A DNA stretch of 64,000 bases, from the NCBI RefSeq assembly GCF_000383575.1, contig NZ_KB911579.1, positions 2,450,523-2,514,522 of the forward strand. Direction: 5' to 3'. This DNA is from Salinispora oceanensis (GTDB lineage: Bacteria > Actinomycetota > Actinomycetes > Mycobacteriales > Micromonosporaceae). Below, piece by piece: positions 27,501-37,500 of the stretch (its first letter is position 1; every line of letters begins with the position of its first letter). The notes under the pieces are model-generated. The model was not told the DNA's origin, did no database searches, and was given only the letters and a program-made list of their open reading frames with translations. Made by a program: the position numbers and the translations under genes.

Positions 27501-30500
27501 GAAAGGCACCGTGTTCAGGTACATGCCGAAAACCTCGTCGCCGCGCAGCTCCTCCGGACGACCGTTGCAGACCAGGCCCCCGAAGAACTGACGCCTGCCG
27601 GTGACGATGCTGATCGCTTTCAGATGGGCGGCATGCAGCACGCTTTTCATCGACGCCCCGGCGGCCGCGGCGAGTCGACGCAGGCCGGGCGCGAGGTCGG
27701 CCCACGGCACGTCGATGATCGTGGCTTTGTCGTCTCGTCGTTCGCTGGCCCAACCGTCCGGCAGCTCCAGCTTGTCGTAGCGGCCGATCGCCGTGGCCCA
27801 GAACCCGTGGTCGGTGCTGGTCGCCAGAGCACGCTTCTCGGCGGCGACGAAGTCGGCGAAGCGGACCTCCGGTGGAGGCGCGAGGTCGGGCTGGTGGCCG
27901 GTGCGGAGCCTCCGGTAGATCGAGACGAGTTCGTTGACCACGGACGTGTGGCTCCATCCGTCGAGGATGGCGTGGCACTCCGTGTGGGTGAGCCACCACT
28001 CGTCCGCACTGATCTCGTGTACGTGGTAGCGCAGCAACGGCGGCTGGGCGATGTCGAACGGACGCCCCCGTTCGGCCACGAGCCACTCGTCGACCGCGGC
28101 GCGCTGAGCCTGCGAGGCGAGACCGGTGAGGTTGGTGTGGGCCACGGGCAACTCGGCCGTGGCGTGCACCAGTTGCATCGTCTCGGAGTAGGTGGAGAGG
28201 TCGAATGAGGTGCGCAGGATCTCGTGCCGGCCCACCAGGATCGCGGTCGCGGCACGCAGGGTGTTCAGGTCGAACGGCAGCTCGTCGTGTACCCGGTAGC
28301 AAGAGACGTTGAGGTAGACGGTGCGGTCGGGGGCGGCCAACATCTCGTAGACCATGCCGGCCTGGGTTTCGGCGAGCGGATAGGCGTCAACCAGGCCGTT
28401 CGGCAGTAGCTGTCGGTCGGCCTCGGACAGTTGGGCGAACCGTTCGACGAGGGTGTCCTCCGTGGTCGCCGCTCCGGCGAGTCCGGCGAGTCCGGCGACG
28501 GTCTGGTGGGTGAACAGGTCATGCACGGCCAGCTCGACGCCGGCCGCGCGGAGGGCTCCGACCACCCGGATCGCCCGCATGGAGTCCCCGCCGATGGCGA
28601 AGAACCGGTCCTCAATGCCGACCTTGTCGATGTTTAGCGCATCGGCGATCGCGCCGGCGATCATGTGTTCGAGCGGGGTGCGTGGCGCGACGTACCCGCC
28701 AGTCGTGGTCCGGTTGCGGTCGGGAGCCGACAGGGCGTTGCGGTCGACTTTGCCGCTGGTGGTCAGCGGTAGCGCCGGATACGTGAGCCAGTGTGCGGGG
28801 ACCATGGCCTCGGGTAGTTGCGCACGGAGGAAGTCGGCCAGCGTCGCCAGGTCGACGTCGCCGACCAGGTGGGCGACGAGTTGCCCATCGTCGACGGTGA
28901 CGGCGGCGGCGCGGACGGCTGGGTTTTCGGTCAGGGCGTGCTCCACCTCCCCCAACTCCACCCGAATTCCGTTGATCTTCACTTGGTGGTCGAGCCGGCC
29001 CAGGTAGTCGATCTGGCCGTCGGGGCGGTGACGGGCGAGGTCACCCGTGCGGTACAGCCTTCCTCCCGGAGTGAAGGGGTCCGGCACGAACCGGTCGGCG
29101 GTCAGGGTAGGCCGGTGCAGGTAGCCGCGGGCGAGCTGAACACCGGCCAGCATCAACTCACCCGGGACGCCGACCGGAACGGGCTGCAGATCCTGGTCCA
29201 GGATGTAGGCGCGGGTGTTCGCGATGGGGGTGCCGATCGTGACCGGCTCACCAGGACGACAACGCGCCGCGGTGACGTCGACGGAGGCCTCGGTGGGCCC
29301 GTAGAGGTTGTGTAGCTCGCAGCCGATCCGGTCGTGCACGGCGGCGACGAGGTCGGAGGTGAGTGCCTCACCGCTGCAGATCACGCGGCGTAGCGACGGC
29401 AGCCCGGCGAAGGGTTCGGTGAGGAATGCGCGCAGCATCGAGGGAACGAAATGCAGAGTGGTGATGCGTTCGCTGTCGATCAATCGGGCCAGGTAGGCGG
29501 GGTCGCGGTGCCCGTCCGGCCGGGCGACGACCAGGGTGGCGCCCGTGATCAGCGGCCAGAAGAGCTCCCAGACGGAGACGTCGAAGCTGGCCGGAGTCTT
29601 CTGCAACACGCGGTCGGTCGCGTCAAGCCCGTAGGCGTGCTGCATCCAGCGCAGCCGGTTGACGATGCCCCGGTGTTCCACCACGACTCCCTTGGGGCGT
29701 CCGGTGGATCCGGAGGTATAGATCACGTACGCCGGGTGTTCCGGGTGGACCGCTACCCCCGGGTCCACCGTCGGACAGCCGGCGAGAGCGGCGAACGTGT
29801 CGGTATCGATCATCGCGGTGGCGCCGGAGTCCTCCCGCAGATAGCGCAGGCGCTCCGCCGGGTGATCGGGATCGAGCGGCAGGTAGGCCCCGCCGGCCTT
29901 CTGTACGGCCAGCAGCGCGACGACCAAATCCAGGCTCCGGGGCAGGCAGACGCCGACGATCGACTCCGGACCGACGCCGAGTGAGCGCAGGTGGTGGGCG
30001 AGTTGATTCGACCGGGAAGCCAACTCGGCGTACGTCAGCGAACTGCCGTCGAACCGGACGGCCTCGCGCTGCGGGGTGCGCCGCACCTGGTCCGCGATGA
30101 GCCCCGGCAGGGTGGCGCTGGGCTGGTCGACGGCGGTGTCGTTCCAGCTGGTGACCACCTGCTTTCGCTCCGCCGCTGACAGCAACGCCAGCTGGCGGAC
30201 CGGTGTGTCCGGGTCCGACACGATCGACTGGAGCAGGTGGGCGTAGTGCCCCGCCAACCGGCTCATGGTCTCCGGCTCAAAGAGCGCGGTCGCGTAGTTC
30301 ACCCCCACCCCGAGCGTGCCGTTGGCGCGCTCGATCACCGACAACGTCAGGTCAAACTTCGCCGCGACCTCGCCGACCGGCAGGGCCGTCACCGTCAGGT
30401 CCCCGAAGGAGGGCGCCTCGGTGACCCGATCGGTCATCAGGAACATCGTCGAGAAGAGCGGGCTGCGTGACGGGTCCCGGACCGGGGCAAGCTCGTCAAC

Positions 30501-31577
30501 GATCTGTTCGAAGGGCAGCTCCTGGTGCGACTGCCCGTCCAGGACGGTGTCCCGAACCCGATCCAACACGTCGCGAAAGGACGGCGAACCGGAAAGGTCG
30601 GTTCGCAGCGCCAGGGTGTTGAGGAACAGGCCCACCAGGTCCTGGGTCTCCGGCCGTGCCCGGCCGGCCACCGGGGTGCCCACGGCGATGTCGGTCTGAC
30701 CGGTATAGCGGGCGAGAAGCACCTTGAACGCCGCCAGGAACGCCGTGAAGGGGGTGACCCCGTGGTCGCGGGCGAGCCGCCCGAACCGGGTGGCGATCGG
30801 GGCCGACACGTCGACCTGCACCAGCGCGCCTGCCCCGTCCCGTACCGGTGGGCGGGGCCGGTCGGTCGGCAGCTCCAGGGGGTTCAGCCCGGCGAGCCGC
30901 TCCCGCCAGTACGCCAGATCTCCGGCCAGCGCCTGCCCGGAGGAGCGGTCCCGCTGCCACACGGCGAAGTCCACGTACTGGACGGGCAGTTCGGCGAACT
31001 CCGGTTCACGGCCGGCAGACGCGGCCGTGTACCGCTCGCCCAGCTCGCGCACCATCACCTCTTCCGACCAGGCATCACCGGCGATGTGGTGCAGGGTCAG
31101 CACCAGCGCGTGGTCGTCCTCGCCGAGGAACACCAACGTTGGCCGGAAGACCGGACCGGCGGCGAGGTCAATGTTGGGTAGTTCGGTGGACAGCACCGCG
31201 TCGAGTGCGTCGAGGCCGTCTCTGCCGTGCAGCGTGACCGGGGTCGGATCGTCGATCACCTGTGCCGGTTCGCCGTTGACGTCGACGTAACGGGTCCGCA
31301 GCACCTCGTGGCGGGCAACCAAGCCGTCCAGTGCCGTCTGCAGTGCGGGCCGGCACAGCTGGCCGCGGATACGCAGAGCTGTGGTCATCAGGTACTCGGG
31401 GCTGCCCGGTCGTAGCCGGTCGAGGATCCAGAGTCGCCGCTGAGCAGAGGAGAGTGGCAGGTGACCGTCGCGGGACACGCGGGCGGGGGCGCCTTCGGGG
31501 GAGGCGCCGGCCTGTCCGCTCAGGCGCTTGCGCAGCAGCGCGGTCCGCAGCGCCGCCCGGTCGATTGTCCTGGTCAT
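24525..31577 (-). CDS. Two-module NRPS with Cys-type thioesterase, C-A-T-C-A-T-TE
   Basis: 2350 residues. The order is C (HHIAGDAW, final Gly of the motif is Ala), A, T (FAIGGDSM), C (CHAILDGW), A, T (FFELGGHSL), TE from about residue 2105. The first A pocket read by eye is D-V-W-H-I-S-L-V-D-K, essentially the known serine code. The second is D-A-W-T-V-A-A-V-C-K, matching the phenylalanine code of gramicidin and tyrocidine synthetases. The TE nucleophile motif reads SWCGG, so Cys2159 replaces the usual Ser. Such Cys thioesterases are reported in obafluorin and sulfazecin assembly, where beta-lactone or beta-lactam rings form. ATG 31577 overlaps the upstream NRPS stop by 4 nt (ATGA). As the only TE it should release the final product. 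Confidence 0.95.
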   Translation of the reverse strand: MTRTIDRAALRTALLRKRLSGQAGASPEGAPARVSRDGHLPLSSAQRRLWILDRLRPGSPEYLMTTALRIRGQLCRPALQTALDGLVARHEVLRTRYVDVNGEPAQVIDDPTPVTLHGRDGLDALDAVLSTELPNIDLAAGPVFRPTLVFLGEDDHALVLTLHHIAGDAWSEEVMVRELGERYTAASAGREPEFAELPVQYVDFAVWQRDRSSGQALAGDLAYWRERLAGLNPLELPTDRPRPPVRDGAGALVQVDVSAPIATRFGRLARDHGVTPFTAFLAAFKVLLARYTGQTDIAVGTPVAGRARPETQDLVGLFLNTLALRTDLSGSPSFRDVLDRVRDTVLDGQSHQELPFEQIVDELAPVRDPSRSPLFSTMFLMTDRVTEAPSFGDLTVTALPVGEVAAKFDLTLSVIERANGTLGVGVNYATALFEPETMSRLAGHYAHLLQSIVSDPDTPVRQLALLSAAERKQVVTSWNDTAVDQPSATLPGLIADQVRRTPQREAVRFDGSSLTYAELASRSNQLAHHLRSLGVGPESIVGVCLPRSLDLVVALLAVQKAGGAYLPLDPDHPAERLRYLREDSGATAMIDTDTFAALAGCPTVDPGVAVHPEHPAYVIYTSGSTGRPKGVVVEHRGIVNRLRWMQHAYGLDATDRVLQKTPASFDVSVWELFWPLITGATLVVARPDGHRDPAYLARLIDSERITTLHFVPSMLRAFLTEPFAGLPSLRRVICSGEALTSDLVAAVHDRIGCELHNLYGPTEASVDVTAARCRPGEPVTIGTPIANTRAYILDQDLQPVPVGVPGELMLAGVQLARGYLHRPTLTADRFVPDPFTPGGRLYRTGDLARHRPDGQIDYLGRLDHQVKINGIRVELGEVEHALTENPAVRAAAVTVDDGQLVAHLVGDVDLATLADFLRAQLPEAMVPAHWLTYPALPLTTSGKVDRNALSAPDRNRTTTGGYVAPRTPLEHMIAGAIADALNIDKVGIEDRFFAIGGDSMRAIRVVGALRAAGVELAVHDLFTHQTVAGLAGLAGAATTEDTLVERFAQLSEADRQLLPNGLVDAYPLAETQAGMVYEMLAAPDRTVYLNVSCYRVHDELPFDLNTLRAATAILVGRHEILRTSFDLSTYSETMQLVHATAELPVAHTNLTGLASQAQRAAVDEWLVAERGRPFDIAQPPLLRYHVHEISADEWWLTHTECHAILDGWSHTSVVNELVSIYRRLRTGHQPDLAPPPEVRFADFVAAEKRALATSTDHGFWATAIGRYDKLELPDGWASERRDDKATIIDVPWADLAPGLRRLAAAAGASMKSVLHAAHLKAISIVTGRRQFFGGLVCNGRPEELRGDEVFGMYLNTVPFAADVTAATWRDFVADVFAGEAELWPHRRYPMPAMRREWSPGSPLIDVAFGYLDFHVLDWEADTVGMIDDFSPSELPLEVWTFPGLLRLGGRPSRIGRENLELLGRTYRRVLEAMSLDPDASTDVTLAPVDHDHALHLGGDSTRDYPTEELVHQLVEHQATAAPDAVAVRQADHTLTYAELDAAANRLAHRLRALGAGPGTLVGLFLTRGPDLVVGMLATLRAGAAFLPLDPAYPAERLRYLITDAEVGLLLTEPDLPLPTGVTATVEIVADHPDLPSARPAVAPSLEDLAYVIYTSGSTGRPKGVGVPHRGALNLRHAQREHLDVRPGDRVLQFASPSFDASVWELLMSLTNGAELVLPPRGTDPGDLRQQAGLVTHMTLPPSLLERLSPEDFPHLRVLVSAGEACPVDQVARWSGQARFINAYGPTETSVCATLTEVAPTVTAPPSIGSTIGGVSAYVLDPDLRPLSVGVRGELYVGGAGLARGYLGRPGLTAERFVPNPYGPVGARMYRTGDVVSRNPDGTIQYHGRTDHQVKVRGHRIELGEIEAALSGHPAVASAVAAVHRSGTTDAALVAYTRAVDVPPTPAELREYLRACLPGHLLPTHWIAVEDFALTPAGKVDRAVLPGPDGSRPELDSAYVAPSDETERALAAAWREALGVDRVGVHDDFFELGGHSLAMMRVIATLRARDGIELTFRSFITHRTIAALATTVTDEPAGKAMMWLRRSGSATPLFCVHPGGGSAHWYLRLVPHLAPDIPVAAFEWPATHNEVPTAEQMAERYLAELRAAQPRGPYRLFSWCGGSSIATEMARRLTDAGETVTFMLLDPGLDAHTRAEGWQELNYIRRLEALVEQIVADPRADTAERRAEILALLEHLVDDVDPAVGITLPARGVGDVWPKSVRIWREVMELDLAYRHTPYSGQLHLIVSDELERGEHEVAAGQAFDGYVARWRELTAGGVTVHRVPGDHFGVMKPPHVADLGALLSRLTDRS

Positions 31578-34500
31578 CGTGCACCTTCTTCTTCAGCGAG
31601 CAGGGCTTCGATCTCGGTGTCGGTGAGCAGGGCGACGTCGGCCTCCACCGCCGCGCCAACCTCGATCGCGAGTTCGGCGACGGTCGTGGCCTCGAACAGC
31701 CGTCGAAGCGGCAGGTCGACGGCGAACGCCGTCCGAATCCGGGCCAGCACCCGGGTGGCCAGCAGCGAGTGCCCGCCGAGTTCGAAGAAGTTGTCATGGA
31801 TCCCGACCTGTTCCACGTCGAGCACCTCCGCCCAGATCCCGGCGAGCGCTGCCTCCGTCTCGTCACGCGGCGAGGTCAACGTGCGCTCCCCGTCGGGGGC
31901 CGACGGTGCGGGTAGCGCCTTGCGGTCGACCTTCTTGCTCGGGGTCAGCGGCAGCGCGTCGAGCGTGACCCAGCGGGCCGGCACCATGTACTCCGGTACC
32001 CGGTCGCGCAGGTGGGCCCGGAGTTCCGCGATGTCCGGTCGGGAGCGGTCACGGGGGACCACATAGCCCACGAGCTGTTTCTCACCCGGCCCGACCTCGC
32101 GGACGGTGACGACACTCGCGTGCACTGCCGGGTGCTCGGCCAGGGCCGCCTCGATCTCACCCAGTTCGATGCGGAACCCCCGAACCTTGACCTGTTGGTC
32201 GATCCTGCCGATGAACTCGATCGTGCCGTCCGGCCGCCAGCGCACCAGGTCGCCGGTGCGGTACAGCCGCGCGCCGGGATCACCGGAGTGCGGATCGGGG
32301 ACGAAGCGGTCAGCGGTCAGCTCCGGCCGGTTGAGGTAGCCGCGCGCCAGCCGTATCCCGCCCAGGCACAACTCACCGGGGACCCCCACGGGCACCGGCA
32401 TCAGCCCGGTGTCCAGCACGTAGCCGCGGGTGCCGGCCACCGGCCGCCCGATCGGCATCGCTGCCTCGTCCCGTTCGTCGGCGTCCAGCCCAGCGACCGG
32501 GTGTAGGACGCAGGTGACGGTCGCCTCCGTCGGACCGTAGTTGCACAGGAACCGGGCGGGCAGTCCGGTCGCGGCCCAGCGGCGGGCGTCGGCGACCGTC
32601 ACCACGTCACTGCCGACGTTCATCAGCCGCAGCGCCGACAACCTGTCGACATCGGCCTCAAGTAACTCCCGGTAGTAGGCCGGGGTGATCTCCATGATTG
32701 TTACGCCGTGCTCGGCGAGCCGTGCCGGTAGTTCGCTCGGCGTCCAGAACACCGGATCACTGACTACCACGGTCGCGCCGGCGAGCAGAGTCGCCGCGAT
32801 CTGGTCCATTGCCACGTCGAACGTCAGTGCGGACAGCAGCACCACCCGATCGTCCGGCCCGATGCCGTAGGCGTCGCTGATCACTCGGCAGTGGTGGACG
32901 TAGGAACGATGCTCGATCATCACGCCCTTGGGGCGGCCCGTGGACCCCGACGTGTAGATGACATAGGCCAGGTTGTGTGGCCTCGGTGGGCTCTCCAGAT
33001 CAGTCGCCGGGGCGGTCGCGAGCTGGTCGTCGTCAACGGTCACGACCCGATGGCCCGCGAGCCGCTGGGCAGCGGCCCGGGTGGTCACCACCAGGTGCGC
33101 CGCCGCGTCGGTGAGCATGAAGTCCAGTCGCTCGGTGGGATGGTCCGGGTCGAACGGGACGTACACCCCACCCGACTTGAGGGCGGCTAGCAGTACGACC
33201 ACCGCGTCGGGGCCGCGTTCCAGGCACGATGCGACGACGACCTCTGGACCGACACCCAGCGACCGCAGGTGGTGGGCGAGCTGGTTGGCGCGCTCGTTGA
33301 GCTCGCGGTAGGTCACCTCCTGCTCGCCGAAGACCATGGCCACGGCGTCCGGCGTCCGCTTGGCCTGTCGCTCGAACAGCTCGGGTACCGTCCGGTGGCG
33401 CTCGTCCACCGGGTCGAGCAGCGGCAGCCGGGTGGACGCCGGGTCAGGCCACTCCCGCACCAGCACGTCGCGCTCGCCGTCGGACAGGACGGGGAGCGAG
33501 TTCAGCCGGGCCGTGGGGGAACCGACGATCGCGGTCAGCAGGTTCAGGTAGTGGCCGGCGAGCCGCTCGACCGTCGACCGGTCGAACAGGCCGGTCGCGT
33601 ACTCGAACGTGCATCGCAGCCGCCCCCTGGAACGCTGCTTGACCGTCAGGGTGAGGTCGAACTTGGCAACCGGCACCCCCGCGTGCACCGGCTCGATAGC
33701 GGCCTCACCGAGGGTGGTCGGGAACTGGTCCAGGTGGGCCAGCTCAAACATGATCTGGAACAGCGGGTTGCGCGACATGTCCCGGTTGGCGGCGAGCGCG
33801 TCCACGAGGTGTTCGAACGGCACGTCCTGGTTGGCGAACGCGTCCAGGGAACTACGGCGTACTTGGTCGAGTAGTTCGACGAAGGTGGGGTTGCCACTCA
33901 GGTCATGCCGCAGGACGAGCGTGTTCACGAAGAAGCCGAGAAGTTCTTCGGTCTCCGGCCGAGTCCGCCCCGCGACCGGCGTTCCGACGGCCAGGTCGGT
34001 TCGCCCGGTGTAGCGGGCCAGCAGGACCTGGAATCCGGCAAGCAGCGTCATGAAAAGGGTGGCCCCGTGCCGACCGGCCAGCTCGTGCAGGCCTGCCGCC
34101 AGCTCATCGGGCACATCGACGGAGACGGTGCCGCCACGGGGGTCGCGCACCGCCGGTCGAGGCCGGTCAGTGGGCAGCTCCACCGGATCGAGGCCGGTGA
34201 GCCGCTCCCGCCAGTAGTCGAGCTGGTCACCCAGCTCTGCCTCGCGGCTCCGTTGCCAGGCGGCGAAGTCGGCGTACTGCACCGTCGGGGGCGCCAGTGG
34301 TACGTCAGCGCCACCACGGATAGCCGCGTAGGCGGTCCGTAGATCCCGCATGAACAGGTCCATCGACCAGGCGTCGAAGGCCACGTGGTGCAGGCTAACA
34401 GCGACCAGGTGGTCCTCGGCCCCCCGGCGCACCACGGTGACCCGGAGCGGACGCTCCTGGGAGAGGTCGAACGGCTGGGAGCAGGAACGGTCAACGAGCG

Positions 34501-37500
34501 CCTGCACCGCCGCGTCGGACGCACCGGTCAGGTCAACCACCTCGAACCGTACCGGGCCGGGCGGATCGATCACCTGTACCGGACTGTCACCCGCACTGAC
34601 GTAACGCGTGCGCAGCATCTCGTGCCGGGCGGCGACGGAGTCCATGGCACGGCGGAGCGCCTCGGTGTCTAGCGGCCCCCGTAGCCGCAGCGCCAGCGGG
34701 ACGAGGTACTCGACGCTGCCGGGTTCGAGCTGGTCGAGGAACCACATGCGCTGCTGCGCGAAGGACAGGGGGAGTACCCCGTCCCGGGGCACCGGTGGGA
34801 TCACCGGACCGTCGGCGGCGGCGACATCGATATGTGCGGCGAGCGCGGCGACGGTGCGTGCGGCGAACAGATCGCCAACGGTCAGTTCGATGTCGAAGGT
34901 GCGGCGTAGCCTGAGCACGAACCGGATCGCGAGCAATGAGTGCCCGTAGGTGAAGAAGTCGTCCTCCGCCCCGACCCGCTCGATGCCGAGTACCTCCTCC
35001 ATCAACGCCGCGACCGCCCGTTCGGTGGGCGTCCTGGGGCTGACGTGTTCGTCCGTCGGGGACGCGGGTAGCGTCCCGGGCTCCGGTAGCGCCGCGCGGT
35101 CGACCTTGCCGTTCGAGGTCAACGGCAACACGTCGAGGCCGACGTGGTTCGAGGGAATCATCGGAGCCGGCAACACCTCGGCGAGGTGCGCGGCCAACGT
35201 CTCCAGGGAAACCGGGGTGCCGTTCGCCGGCACGGTGTAGGCGACCAGTTCGAGGTCGCCCAACTCGCCACGGCGCGCGGTCACCACGGCCTCGCCCACG
35301 TCGGGGTGGGTGCGCACGGCCGCCTCCACCTCGGCTGGTTCGACCCGTACCCCCCGAATCTTGACCTGCTCGTCCACCCGCCCGATGAACTCCAGGACCC
35401 CGTCGTCGCGCCAACGGACCAGGTCGCCGGTGCGATACCAGCGTTCCCCGGGCACCCGCGCGTACGGATTGGGACGGAACCGTTCCGCGGTCAGGTCGCC
35501 ACGCCCCACGTAGCCGCGGGCCAGCCCGACGCCCGACACACACAGCTCACCCGGAACCCCGAGCGGCACGAGCTCGTCCGAGGCATCCACGACGTACGCA
35601 CGCATGTTCTGCAGCGGGGTGCCGATCGGTACGGTCTCACCCTGCTCGCCGCGGCGGAACCAGGCCGCGGTCGAGTCGATCGCGCACTCGGTCGGGCCGT
35701 ACGTGTTCATTATCTCGACGTCGAGGGTGTCGAGTAGCCGTTCGCACAGGGCGATGGGTAGGGGTTCGCCTGCCGAGCAGAGCAGCCGCAGCGCGGAACA
35801 GTCTGCCAGGTGGGGCACCTCCACCAGGAGACGCAGCACCGACGGCACGAGCTGCAACACCGTCACACCGTGGGTGGCGACCGCTTCGACCATCGCGGCG
35901 GGATCCCGGTGTACGCCGGCTGGTGGCGTCACCACGGCCCCACCGGATACCAGCGGTGACAGGAACTCCCACACGGAGGCGTCGAAGCCGATCGTGGTCT
36001 TCTGCAGTACCCGGTCTCCCGGGGTCATCCCGTACCGGTGAACCGACCACAGCACCCGGTTGCGGATGCCGCCGTGGGTGATGGTGACCCCCTTGGGCCG
36101 CCCGGTGGACCCGGACGTGTACATCACGTACGCGGCGTTGCCGGGGTGGATGACCGGCGGTACGGCGGTCGGTGCCGAGGCGATCAGGGCCTGGTCGGAA
36201 TCGAGGGCGATGAGCTGCGCCGTGGGCAACTGGTCCCGTAGCGCGGAGTTGGTGACGATGAGTTCCACGCCGGCGTCGGCGACCATCATCGCCAGTCGCT
36301 CGGCAGGGTGCTCGGGTGGCAGCGGCACGTACACGCCGCCGGCGGCGAGCACGGCCAGTAGGGTCGTCACCAGGTCGGCGCCGGGATGCAGCGAAACTCC
36401 GACGGGTCTTTCTGTGGTCACCCCGCGGGACAACAGATAGCTGGTCAGCGCGGTGACCCGGGCGGCTAGTTCGGCGTAGGTCAGGTCCCCGTCCGCGCCG
36501 GCTACGGCGACGGCGTCCGGAGTACGCCGGGCCTGCGCCAGGAATAGCTCGGGCAGGAGCAGCCGCGACGTGGGTGCGTTCGTGTGGTTCCACTCGTGGA
36601 GTTGGTGTAGCTCTGGCTCCGCCACCAGGCTGAGGCGGGTCACCGGGCGGGTGGGCTCCGCGAGTGCGCGGGACAGCAGCCGCAGGTAGTTGGCGGCCAT
36701 CCGTTCGATCCGCGCCCGATCGAACAGGGCGGTGACGTACATCAGGCGCGCGTGTACGGTCCCGTCCGGCCGCTCGGAGAGGTGTAGCGACAGGTCGAAC
36801 GCGGAGTTGGTCCAGGCGGCCGGCAGCTTCGTCACTTCCAGGCCGGGCAGGCTGAGCCGGACTCGTTCGGCGTTGTGCATCGCGAAGCCCACCTGGAACA
36901 CCGGGTTGCGCGACGGGTCCCGGTCGGGGGCGAGATCGTGTACCACCCGGTCGAAGGGGACGTCCTGGTGGCCGTACGCATCCAGCGTGGTTTCCCGGAC
37001 GCGGGCCAGCAATTCCGCGAATGACGGTGCTCCGGCGAGGTTCGTCCGTAGGACGATGGTGTTGACGAACGCGCCGATGAGCGGCTCCAACTGGACGTCG
37101 TTGCGCCCTGCCAACGACACCCCGACGGCGACGTCGCGCTGACCGGCGTAGCGTCCGAGGAGCAGCTGAAACGCCGACAGATACACCATGAAGGGGGTGG
37201 CACCAGCCGCCCGCGCGAGCAGGGTGACCTCGTTGGCGACGGCAACCGGAACAGTGAAGTCGAAGTTGTCCCCGGCGGAGTTCCAGTGCGAGGGGCGGGG
37301 ACGATCGGTCGGCAGGTCCAGCGGTGCCAGTCCGGCGAGCGTGTTCCGCCAGTAGCCGAGCTGCTTGCTTCGTACCTCCTCGGCGGAGGCCCACCACTCG
37401 CGCTGCCAGTCGGCGTAGTCGCCGTACTGAACGGGCGGCTCGGCCAGTCCCGCGGCGGTACCGCCGGTGAGCTCCCCGTACAGCTCGCCGAGCTCGCGGG

